Positions 42,401 to 53,976 of a stretch of DNA of 64,000 nucleotides are shown here, in pieces. The stretch covers positions 15,151,154 through 15,215,153 of the forward strand of contig JACDQD010000002.1 of NCBI GenBank assembly GCA_019843655.1, written 5' to 3'. Below the pieces are notes generated by a model. It ran no database searches, was not told the DNA's origin, and saw only the letters and a list, made by a program, of their open reading frames with translations. The translations under genes and the position numbers were made by a program. How positions within the stretch are numbered: position 1 is the first letter of the stretch; the number at the start of each line of letters is the position of its first letter. The stretch comes from Lethocerus indicus (Eukaryota; Arthropoda; Insecta; Hemiptera; Belostomatidae).

Positions 42401-45302
42401 GTATATCATTACTGAACATTAACGTGGTCCTTTTTAAGTTATAGAAGGTAATAGTACAATATAAGAATCGTAATAACGAAGCGTTATAAATAATGAAACT
42501 ATTGGCATTCGAAAAACGTTTTTAACAGAACTAGTTAGTGCGTAGCAAAATTAGCCACAGAGACTTGTTTAGTAATGTAGCGAGGCGATTACATTAAGTG
42601 CGGCCCTTCTGACGTAAAAGCGCCTGAGGCATGCGATGAAACGTCACGCAAAAAGTTGCTTTATACTTATTATTAGCGGGCCAGAGCTGTAATGCACTTA
42701 ATAGTAACCGATCAGGCGAAGTCCGGCCTAGTAGAGAAATTTTCACTGATGTAATTATACGGTGATTGGTTGGCGGGGGTTGGGATTCCTCACAGTACTT
42801 TTTCTATAGTGTCGAAGAATATATAGGCGAAATGTAGTGGGGACAAAACGAACGGAATAGAAGTCTTTAGCTGACAAATATAGATATACGCATACACAAA
42901 TTTGAAATATAGATAAAATAAAATAACACTTTTATTTCTCACTTTGAATATCTGGACTCGCCTACTTCGCGAGTGACTAAGCTACGACTAATAATAAGCA
43001 ATAAAGGGAGAATCGCAGAAACCAATTCGTGATGCTCTTAGAATGTATCACACTTTTCTTGAGGTTGTGGTATACTTATACCTTTTATAGTCGCGTACTC
43101 TTGATACAAGTCACGTCCGAACCGGAGGAAGAGACACGGGCCTGCGTGAGGCCCCTGTACCTCCCCTGGCGGTCTGATTGTTCTTGCCACAGCTGTTAAA
43201 TAGACATACGCGAATTCAGATTATGAACTTCAGTCTCTTTCCTACTGACGGTTTTACGAAATTAACTCGAAAAATCCGGGATCGATTTCTGTTAAGCTAA
43301 CCATAACGTTCTCCGTATTTCGATAAATATATTAATTATAGTGTTCATTCAATTACTCGTCAGCTGAATTTCACACGCAACTAAATTCTAATTAAATTAG
43401 TCGCGGGGCCTGTTTCACAGCTCCCGGCTACCTAAATAGTAACGTAATGAAATTTGCATTTGAACAAGTAGGGAACACTGCGCGTCTTGGTTGTTAGCCA
43501 ACTCCGGAATTGTCCTGGTGTTCCTACTCGACCTCCAATCTACTCGACAAATGAATCCGTTTTCGACAACCTCCTCTCCTACACGTCTCGTGGAATGAGA
43601 CTCTCGCTCAATACCATTTCAGTTCAGAAAGTTTATAGACGGGTTAGAGACTTTTCCGATCGCCCACTGCCTGTGAAGTACACAGCGAGTGCAAACTCAA
43701 TTTTGCGTCCCAAAGGAACAGATTACAATGCGTGCGCAAATTATTCAATGTTGAATTACTACCAGATTATTATTGACAAATAACCATCATATATATTATT
43801 AAACCAGGGCTAACGCTTCATCGTCATTAAAACCACTAAAACGGTAGCATTAGACTAACCACTAACTTATTTAATTGATAGAAATACGAATAAAAAATAT
43901 ATATGAGTACATCTCAGACACTATACACATTTACAATGAGATACTACCAATTGGGGAGCGGGAGTAAGTTGCGGGGTGTCCCAAGGTGGCCACCGACCCT
44001 GAGTCGCTTTCAAATATTAATTGCTCGGAATTAGTTGGCGCTTTAAGTCCATTCATTAGAATAATGGCTCCCCGGTGTAGGGGCCCCCATGCAAAGTGGA
44101 CCTATGCACTATACCGTCCATTACCCCAGCTAGTCTGCCTGAAAATCCTCCGGCATTGTGTTTTCAAGCCGGTATTTCACCGAACCCGAACAACTCTGAA
44201 CTCAGTTGCGAACGATTTCAAAATTAAACAAACAGGTTCAACTCCCATTCGGGATACTGGCGAAAAAAAAGACTGAATGACGAGTTTTTCTATTTGCCCC
44301 GGTCAAAAGTGAAACTCCGTATTTGTTAAGCGGTGCTCCACAATTTAGAAGATCATTGAATTTGTAAAAAATAATTACCTCCTCAAGTCGTCTCTGAAAC
44401 AACTCAATTGTTTAGAATGAAATTTGGAAACGTTTCATTTTTAGCAATAATGCAACGTTGCATATTAGAGCCCCCATTAAATTCAGATTTGTTAATGGGA
44501 ATTCCCAGCAATAGTGGTCGAATTTAACCTACAATTCATTCTATTTTTCCATGGCAGGTGTGTTTAGACTCGTATTTGCCTTGCAGTTTTTTAATATCGA
44601 TTCATTTTGGGTGGATTTTAGCTAGTCTGAGAGATTTGTTTTGTGCGACTTACCTACAGAGATTTGTCTGTATAGCTAAGCACCAAATTCGGTTGGTATA
44701 TTTTTATCCTAAAAGTCTACGATTGATTACGGCCTTACGAATGAAGAAACATAGGTTCTTACTGAGTTCAAGTTATCGCAGAAAATACGCTGCGGAAGAT
44801 CATTAACGGGAACGATCACATAAATATTTAATTGTATAATGAGTGAAGAGCGCAAAATTATTTACGGAAGTGAACTTAAAAAGTGAAATAGTTTCACTAA
44901 TTCGACTATTGTTTCATCGCCTAATTAATTCTAATACCTAAAAAAAAGGAAGAGAAGAATTTATGGTCCAAACGCAAGAAAATGTTGAATTCAATGATCT
45001 GGACCGATGTGAAACGAGCTGTGATACAAGCCAATTGGGCGTTATATTTATGATCAAATATGCATATAGGGGGAGCCAACCTCCTCCCCTCCCACGCTTG
45101 TTCGCTAAATTCCTACCACAATTTACCGCCCGTTAAATTTATCTAAACAGCTTTCGGGAAATAAACGTAGATTACATTTACTGACCTCCGTAGTTTTATT
45201 AACACCACGGTAATAATAGGTTTTTTATTTAACCTTCATATTCGTCGAGAAATTTCCTTTGTCGGTTCATAATATTATGAAACCGAGAGTCAGAATGAGC
45301 GA
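39431..45302. other. AT-rich spacer
   Basis: No supported gene. GC-richer patches occur at 42590-42800, 43110-43190, 43480-43720 and 43970-44280. Open frames at 43487-43783 and 43986-44276 start at non-ATG codons and have no family resemblance. A decayed fragment of the foldback-related repeat may lie at 42150-42175 (ACCGGTTTCGGCGAATCACC). Confidence 0.4.
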
Positions 45303-45337
45303 TATAAAAGCAGAGCGACTATAGCTTCAGTCACAGT
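45303..45337 (+). promoter_or_regulatory. Orphan TATA/initiator core promoter
   Basis: TATAAAAG (45303-45310) is followed by TTCAGTCACAG (45326-45336). Arthropod initiators read TCAGT or TCACAGT, and here A+1 would be at 45329 or 45333, 26-30 bases from the TATA. The first ATG downstream, at 45386, opens MSIILTAV followed by a possible donor GTAAAT at 45410. This recalls the signal-peptide first exon of cuticle-type genes, but no downstream exon was found. Confidence 0.45.
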
Positions 45338-45415
45338 TGGCCTGACTGTGAGTCACTTGCCAGTTTGTTTAGGCATCCAATAAGAATGAGTATTATCTTA
45401 ACTGCTGTCGTAAAT

Positions 45416-48400
45416 TTTCGTCGTTTGTTTTGGTGACGTTTCTACCATTTGTTTCAAGTACGAAGATCCACCTGAAAATTGTACGAAGATTATCCTTGTA
45501 CTATTAACCGTTACAAATTACCGAAATCATGAGATATAATTGTTATAAATAAATCAAATTGTTCATTCATATTAAGAAATGTGTAATATATTCAAAAAAG
45601 CTACATCGATATAAGTCCGGAAACAAGAGATTAAAAGTAATCTTTCCCGCAGTCGCGAGATCTCACTAACCTACCGACGAAATACTGCGTAGAATAACAA
45701 GTAGCGAAAACCATTCTAGCATTAGACCAATCCATGGATTGGAAACGGAAGCATTAAAATTCCTTAGGTCATCCATAATACTTTCATTTCATTACGATAC
45801 TTGGATCTGAACGTCAGAGGAGAAACTGCGGTTGCCGATCAGCAGCCATAAGCTGAATTGTAGCTCTATTGTCAGCAATCAACATGCATATATAATCACT
45901 ATATTATTATTGAAATTAAATAGATAAGATTTAAGAATAATCTATTTAGCGACATATATTATTCTTTCGCATTTACAACATTTATTCCTTCTCATTCTTT
46001 GTGCTTGTTTGCAATAATGGGTGTGACAAATGTAAGTTGAAGTCGCGAGCATCTGGGTTTGTGTTATATTGGCTTTCGTCCAAACAAATTAGCTTGGTAA
46101 CACGTTGGCAGTCGGTATTCTTCTACAGTCTCGGCACGTTTCAGTAAATCACTGGCACATTGTATTCAGAGTTAAAATAACTAAATTCTAAAGATAATTT
46201 ATTTTAATTGTTTTTCTTCTTTGATTCAATCGGTTCAAAATTCATTAGTGGGTATAATCATTGAGGTAACCGAGTAGGTACCAAGTGGGTATCGTGACCA
46301 AGTAACCGGCTTATTTAAACCTATACCTTTATTATTTGCAACGTGCCCAGATTAGGAGGGCTCGGGGGGCCGGGTGGGGGGAGGTCGGGCGAAGGGGCGG
46401 CGCATGATCGTGGCGGGGGCGGCGGGACCACGTGGGGGCCGGGGACGACGGCTTAGTGCTGGGGCCGCCACCCGCCGAGCCATGCACCCGCAGCCAGACG
46501 GCGACCGGTCCCCAACCCACCCCCAACTGGACCAACTATAGCCGACGACAGCCCGACGCAATACAGGTGCCACACTAACAGATATATCCATTCTCCCATA
46601 CGAAAATAATCGACTATAGTCGCTTCGGTCGGCACCGTTCTTATGATTCCAAATTGCGTACGCGCAGACACTGCCTCGGCAATATCATTTGCAGTTCCTC
46701 CCGCACTGTAAAATATCGTGATGAGCAACTATTTAGTTTCAAACATGGTCCACGAGCCACCCCTTCCCGGGACCGTCCTGCCCCGTTGGTGCCCTCCACC
46801 TGACGCTATACATTTATTTAGTCACTGAACGTACCCAGTTAATCCGCAGGGAACTAATTTAGGTCTTTAAACGCCTCTAAGGATTGTCTTAGGCGGTACC
46901 CGACCGAGTTACGTCCTTGTTATCAGGTGGTATATTACTTACTTCCTCGTTACCCCATTTTGAAGTCATAGGTATTTGTTTCCTTAAATGCAGTGTTTAA
47001 CGATACAGTACCATTTGTGTGTAATACGAATGATCTTGGAGAAATAATATCGACACTATAATATCGAATATTCGGAGTGAATTAACGGGGAGCCCACTTT
47101 AAAAAAGTTCGTACTCCTATTATTTTCATTTTTTAAATACTCTAGGCTAACATACTCTAGGTTTGTGTAGTGTTACACAGAATGTTTAAACCTGTTTAAA
47201 ATGACAACCTTAAGGGTAAAAGCACCCTCTTTCTAGGTTTTTCCTTTGTAAACCGTTCGTACATTCAAGGCGCGGTCATTCAGTCACGCCAACCCCTCTT
47301 ATCATGTGGGATTTTAATATTGCTCCTCGACCTAAAAATAACCCCTTTAACGAAAATCCGATTCCTCTATTTGACGCCCTTCGCATTCAAAATAAAACAA
47401 AATAATTGTATAAATATGTTAAAGAAGTCTTTTGAGTTTATGCCAAAATGATATTTAAAAGGATCGGGATAATTAAATGTGAATAGAACTCGCATCATTA
47501 TAGAAACGTGAGGAAATCAGAACTCCAGAACTCGATATTATCATTTTCCTCATATTTCCTTGGATTCGATTCACTTGAATGCTGCGTACTAAAGAATATT
47601 GTTCAAATTCAAATTGAAAATGGAACAATTATTGCTCATTTTATTTGCCCATTCTATTGCATTATTAGATCACCCTTTATGTGAGGATTCCACTCCTTTC
47701 TCCTCATATTCTACAAATTGGCAGTTCTCATTATAATTTCATTAGGAACCAAAAGCTAGAAAGTAAAAATTACAAGAGTAAGGTGACAAATACATCTAAT
47801 CAAATCATTATTAACAACAAATGTAAACTAGTAATTTTTTTTCATCCAGATATTTTGTTATATTCAAAAAATAAACTACCGCAAATTCAGTTAATCAAAA
47901 CAGAGAATACACGAATTCAAGGTAGGACAGGCGATAATACAAGAATTGTATTAACGGCTCACATTTATAACCGACCAGGAAATATTTACAAGGCGCGATA
48001 ACGGAATATTAACTCCAATTCTTTGAGAAAACATTATATTGTGTGACACTATATTCCTGAGCTACTTTTATTGGCTTGAGATAATTCCAGTTGGCCCCTT
48101 GCCACTGCGGGTCCCACGCGTTTGCTCGGTCGCCATTAATAAAACTACGGGATCGTTTTTCTCATTGTGTTCCAAAAGTACCGGGAGATCATTTTCGCTT
48201 AATTTCTCTCAGCAGTTTCACACCTTTTTTTAAATTTATAAATAGCGCTATTTGCGTATGAAATCTTCAATTGTGCGTGGATTTCGCGATTATCATCCGT
48301 TAATGTGTGGCTCAATATTAAGTGGAAGATATTTGGATGATTTTCGGCAATATTTTAATGTAAGTTTTATTACAACGAAATTAAATTTTTAAACCCAACC

Positions 48401-48871
48401 GTTGAGCCCTATAATTTCAACTACTCTATATACCTTCGTTGTTATATCTGGAGGCATTTTTTCAAATTTAGTTGTGATTACCATATTGAGCATAAATAGT
48501 GCCCGATATTTCATTTATGGATATTTGTCTTCTTGGGCGCATTCATCAGTTAGTATAAAATATGAAGATCTAATCAACTTACGCGGGTCCTTTTTCTGCC
48601 CGCTTGTAATAATTTAATCGGGATAATTTTCATTCGAAAGTAGTAGGTTTGTCTATTAGTTTGACAAATGTGTACACTCGTGTGAAAATATTCGCCCAAC
48701 ATATATAAACAAAATTTGAACATTGTGCGTGGTCTGCCAAATATCGATATCGAAAGTTATTAAAGCACGCGTAAAACTTCAGAACGATAACGACTATAGT
48801 GCGAATTTCGTGTGGGACTGTGTGGGAACACACCCAATGACCCCTGTATTTTAGTAAGACTGTAATTTTAA
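45416..48871. other. Intergenic spacer with a GC-rich islet at 46.4 kb
   Basis: The islet 46335-46560 is extremely G-rich on the plus strand (GGCGGGGGCGG type runs). Minus-strand frames through it are Pro/Arg-rich artefacts of composition. The rest is AT-rich and empty of recognisable features. Confidence 0.4.
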
Positions 48872-48979
48872 TTGGACGTTATTGACCTCTCTCCGGTAGT
48901 TAACGCTCACGGCGGGAACTTGTTGATAAGAGGTCGCGGGAGGCTTTTGCGAGATGAGTGGCTAGAACTGGGATGGCAA

Positions 48980-49244
48980 ATGGACTGGTTGCCGGAGTTG
49001 TCGTTGTCGGGTCTTAAGAACTGGACACTGGGCTCTTACATAAGGAGGCGGCGCGGAGGCGGGATGGAAGAGAGCGGAGGAGCCGCTGGAGGTGTGAGCG
49101 CTGCCGCCGCCGCCCCCGCCACCGCCCCCGGCCATGGACCGACCGCGGCAGACAAACCACCGAGGCCCCAGAGGACCGCCGCCCCGCCCCACAGGAAGTG
49201 CGAGAGTGCCACATTTCACTTGGACGGAGCTACATACACTATAG
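48980..49244 (+). CDS. Probable 5' coding exon of an unidentified Ala/Pro-rich protein
   Basis: A GC-rich frame runs through in-frame ATGs at 48980 (MDWLPELSLSGLKNW) and 49064 (MEESGGAAGG), then an Ala/Pro-rich low-complexity stretch, then a segment that looks like folded protein (HRKCESATFHLDGATYTIG). It stops at a good donor (ATAG|GTGAGC, exon end 49244, one base into a codon). Past the donor the frame becomes AT-rich and non-protein-like, which supports a real exon end. The second ATG has the better context (purine at -3, G at +4), so the start is undecided. There is no signal peptide. I cannot name the family: the final motif could begin a chromatin-reader or other domain completed in exon 2. 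The downstream exons must lie more than several kb away or outside the window. Confidence 0.5.
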
Positions 49245-51657
49245 GTGAGCTATTTTCTGTTAAAATTACTACTCTTAGCGATGTATTCATTTATACGCAC
49301 AATAATAATGCTCTATACATTATTATATTTCATCGTTCTAAAGAATTATTCAAGAATATTTTGCATAGTTTGTTACCCATCATTTGGAATAATCAGTTAA
49401 TTAAGATAAAACTAATTTCTAGTTTGACGCTTAGATAGGAATGATATTCGAAAGGTAGCGAACTATATACATACATATATATAATATATTTCGTACATGA
49501 TATGGAATATTTCTAATGAACCTGAAAAGTTAACGCCGTACCCACAGTTTTGTAATTGCTAAAGTTATTAATGTTTTAATTTCTTGATTATACATTAAAA
49601 ATATAAGAATGTTCTTTGTACATCGTTGACCCTCTATAACCGAACTCGGGACCTCAACCGAGAGATTACATCATTAATAAATTAAGTTTTAGTTTCTCGA
49701 ATCGAAAGTTCATTATTACAAGTAATTAACCTAAGAGTCTTGTACGACAATCAATTATAATTTCACCTTTTGATCCGTTTTAATTACTCTCACGTGGATT
49801 AAATTAAAGGGTCTTCTCCTATGCCTATAGTACACCGTCTTGTGTAAACCTCGGCCGGGGAGTGCAAAGGCGTCAATGACTGGCTCCGTTGTTTGAAGTT
49901 GGTCTTCTTAGCGACACCCCCGCCTCCTTCTCCTCCTCATCCTGCTTGCACCCTTCTTGGCCCCCCTTACCAAATAGATCCCTTCCCTTTACGGCAAGCC
50001 CCATTAACGAGATCGCATCACGCCTCAAAGATACAAACCCGAGCTTGTAAACACTCGATTGCCCTCCAATCGGGATATTTGAAAGGGGGGGGGCTTGAGT
50101 GGCCATCAATAGGATCGATAATGATTCCATACCTTAGCATCGCTTCGTCTCAGTCCGAACAATCAACATTCTCATTACTCTTTCTGTCTCCATTAAACGT
50201 AATTGGTTTTAAGCTAGACCGGATATTTTCCGGTAAATTCTCGAAGCGAATTACACCGACATCAATTACCACGATCTTTGAATTTTTACTATTTCCTTAA
50301 TCCACAACATTTATTATTCAATCTTTTAGCCCAAATTCAACAACACGCACACATTTTATATGACGAATCAATTCGTATCATATACTAGAAAATTTTATAT
50401 AAACCGAAAAAAGTGGTTGGTGAAATTATGATTGATTTTAATTAGACGGTATAAAATATTACTTTTTCTCACCCCTCAGGTGTTCTTACCGGTTCACTTG
50501 AATCCTTAACACAATTAAATTTCCTGGCGTTTTTAACTGAACTTGCGTGATATAGTGCAAACTAAATTTCTAATATCTTGTTATAAAGTTAGTTAATAAA
50601 AATAGAACGATTGCCATATTTCGGTATTGATACGGAAAGAACCTGACAATTGTCAATATTCGACTTGGCAAAATGTATTTCAACCAAGGGGATATTTCAT
50701 AAAATACGGCCGGATGAAAGGAAGCGACATGTGGAATTCGTCGTCCCTAATCCTAATACATTCAACCCAGGTCATTTTGCAGGTGCCCCCTTCGGGGATG
50801 GGAACACGTTTTTGCCCGACTTATATTAAAACTTTTCCCCCTTATCCTAATACCTGCATGTCGGCAATTCATTGACGACAGATGTTCTTTCCAGAAGAGC
50901 GGTCGTTTTTCTTACAGTTTATCCCGCGCTTCTAACTCTTTATTACAACACTTTGGATTGTTTACATCACTACGTCATTTTTCAATTCTTTAATATTTAT
51001 GTTTGGAACATATAAATCTTATTGGAATTGTATTCGATAAAAATAAGTAAAAAGATAGTAAACGAATATTACTATAACATTCTTCTCCCGAGAGAATTTG
51101 AACTTGTTAATATTTATTATAGTGCTGTCACGATGTAAGATTCGTTTGCTAAAATGTCTAGTGTGCTTTATTGTAATTACCTTAGCTTTGTGTAGATCTT
51201 ATCCTAGCGGGACCAGTGGGAAACATTCATATTTTACACGCGCTGGTACCATTCACCGCTGAACAATTAAATATTGACTCGGAACGGAAATGGTTTCGTA
51301 ATATTGGTGCTTATTTGTTGAATTTTTTTTGTAGACGAGAAGGCCGAAGTCCGGGTATAAACTTGTGGCGGTAACGTCGGGGGGTCCAAGTTGATCCGAT
51401 CCGTATTGAACAAACTTTCCGCCATCCTGCAATTGACTGTCCTACCTCTCCGTCTGTCGATTTTCCGCCCTTTATTTCGTTGCGCACCACCGAACCGCCT
51501 ACAGGAGCCTGCACGACCCCCTAATCTCCTGTCACCAAATTACATTTCTTTAAGGACAAAGATTTATTGTATGAAAGATACTCCCTCCTGCGGCCGGTAA
51601 CAAACAGCCTTCTTCTGCCCTCCTTTTCGTCGATAATCTTCTGGGTTAACAATAATG
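49245..51657. other. Spacer, possibly the first intron of the 49.1 kb exon
   Basis: AT-rich with GC-richer patches at 49840-50130 and 50690-50880. No further exon in phase with the 49244 donor was recognised. Confidence 0.35.

Positions 51658-51658
<1 letters not shown>

Positions 51659-51690
<32 letters not shown>
51659..51690. repeat. (TG)16 microsatellite
   Basis: Sixteen uninterrupted TG units, seen directly. Confidence 0.95.
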
Positions 51691-51693
<3 letters not shown>

Positions 51694-53829
51694 AAAATTC
51701 GTCGCTTCAATTAGTGTTAACTCATGGATCTTATAACTGAAACATGTTCAATCAACGCAGTAATTTAATTAAGGAACATTTAGATTATGATTGGAAACAG
51801 TTTCTGCAGCATAGTTTCTTGAAATGGGCCCAAACAAGATCATCTTAGCACCATCAGTAACAAGCAGGTGTATATAATCTTTCATGTATAAATTCTTATA
51901 GACTTGTATGATTTCACAACCACACCGATAGATATATAAACGCACATGTGTGTGGCTTCATTCAGTAACGATGCTTGCATAGTCATCTAGAGGTAATCTA
52001 AATATAGTATATCCTTCGAGCACACGAATTTACTTTCTAATAGTTATTTACAATCAAAATATTAGTTCATAGCGATAATATAATATTTCAGATTAGTAGA
52101 TCTACGCCCAATCTACTATCTGCTACGGAAACATTTTTTCGTAATATGTAGGGGTGAACGTGTATCGTTTCGACGACAGAACGGAGGAGTAAATGCGGGC
52201 GGCTCGTTGGGCTCTGCATTTGGTTTTAATACCCGAGGGAGCCAAAGTCAATTTGCCCCCTAACGGCTCTTTATTTCCTAGTTGGCTGAGCCCCCCCCCC
52301 ACCGCCCCAAACGGCCCCCAATATGAAATTTAATTTCGTCCACGGCAAAAAAACAGTGCCGCTGCTCGAACCAGGCGGGCACATCAGAAACACATTCTGA
52401 ACATCGACATATTGACTCTCGTCCGATCAATCGATAAAGCCTTTGAAATAATGGTATTGAGTTTTATTCGCAGTTGTGTTTCCCATTTTCACGTGAAATA
52501 GGGGTGACGTGTCGTTCATATTTTTGTAAGGAGTTACCTAATGAGGGGTCTATACAGCCTCATGTAGTGCAAACGATCGTAATAGAGACGTTGAAATATT
52601 TCGGGGTAGAGCAACTTTCTAGCAAATGTTCTTACTTTTAATAAAATATATATTATTATTATTTATGTTTCATTAACTTTTATACTTTTAGTTTACAATG
52701 ATGTAATAAAATGAAGGAAAAATGAATGTACTATTTGGAGGGAAATTATGCCCGAAATGAATCGTGAGAAGCAAAAGTAAATTAAAGGTTGACTTGTGGA
52801 CCATTTTATATGCGAAAATTCGTAAAATAGCAGAAAGTAGGTATATGTGTAATTTCAAAACGAAACACAAAACAAAGGCAAAGCATCATCGAAGATTAAT
52901 CACTAGAGTTGAAACAAGTTCGAAATCTCAATTTAAGTTAGACGCCGGACACGGGTTTCGCGCGGTTAATCGATTGTGTCGGTTCATCCATTATTTCAAA
53001 TTAGGTAGGAAACTGACAGCCCACCAAGTTTGAGGGAAGCTCAGACGAAATTAAAAAGAAAGTGAGGAACGGGACCATTTTCGGGCTCGGAACAAAAAAT
53101 AAAAGACTTCTATCAAGGGCGTCGAGCGGGTAGTGAAACACATTTTAACTTGCATGCGGGAAATGCCGTGTCAATATAAGTTAAACGCTGAATTCAATTT
53201 AACGCTTCCAGTAGAATCTTGTAATTGAAATAAGCTATTCCGAATGAAGGAAAGTTTCCCTAGTTTCCAAAAAAAAGTCCGTTTACAATAAATCTAACAC
53301 TTCAGGGCCAAACTGATTCAACATCAACATCGTTATTCTTTCTTCTTTTGGTAATAAGAATTTTAAAATAAATACCGTGTGCATATGTACATATTAATTT
53401 AATCTTCAAATAAAATTATAAACGTGCTTTATTGGTGAATTTTAAATAAACATTAATCCTTCCGCAGACATTATTGTAAGCCTTGGCGCAAAATAATTTC
53501 GAACTCAATATCAATGTTATGAATGAGAATAATTTGAGCGATGGAATGACGGGCTGAAAGGCAGTTTCTGAATGTCTCAGAAATCGATCCCGCCCTAATT
53601 TCTTGCTTCGTTTCGCCTCTATTATAACGTGACCCCAAACGAAGTTGATAATACAAATTTATAATTGTCATAATTATAATTTAAATAACATAAGACATGG
53701 GTCTAGAGGCCTAGAGGTCTAGAACATATAATAATAAAGCCGAATAGACCTTATGGTCCTACTGCAATGGCAATGAATTTTCGATATTCTGAAACCATTC
53801 AACACCGTTAAGGAAGTATTACATCTTCG
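51691..53829. other. Intergenic spacer
   Basis: A GC-richer islet at 52190-52390 contains a run of eleven C residues near 52292-52302. Three tandem copies of an 8-mer (GTCTAGAG, GCCTAGAG, GTCTAGAA) sit at 53701-53724. No gene supported. Confidence 0.4.
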
Positions 53830-53976
53830 AAATATCTGTTTCGTGGTCTGCAAGGGTTTGGGATACTGTAGTTTTCACGTTCTTCTATCTCCCCTCCCTG
53901 GTTTAGACTTTTGCTAGACCGGTTTCGGCTGCTCGCCTAGTGACTCACACTGCTACTGAAGATGGCGAGCAGCCGA
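53830..53976 (+). mobile_element. Foldback-family element, third copy
   Basis: It begins near AAATATCTGTTTCGTGGTCT, matching the terminal end of the 13.3 and 30.1 kb copies with several substitutions. It continues through the arm (TTGCTAGACCGGTTTCGGCT at 53911-53930), then jumps to a short piece of the opposite arm. TCGGCTGCTCGCC (53925-53937) and GGCGAGCAGCCGA (53964-53976) form a perfect 13-bp inverted repeat around a 26-base loop. The far end is truncated relative to the longest copy. No clear target-site duplication was found, which fits greater age. Confidence 0.65.

Noticed and set aside
46332..46728. Pro/Arg-rich minus-strand ORFs of 67-91 codons
   Set aside because: They follow from the G-rich composition of the islet; none has a domain or splice-bounded structure.
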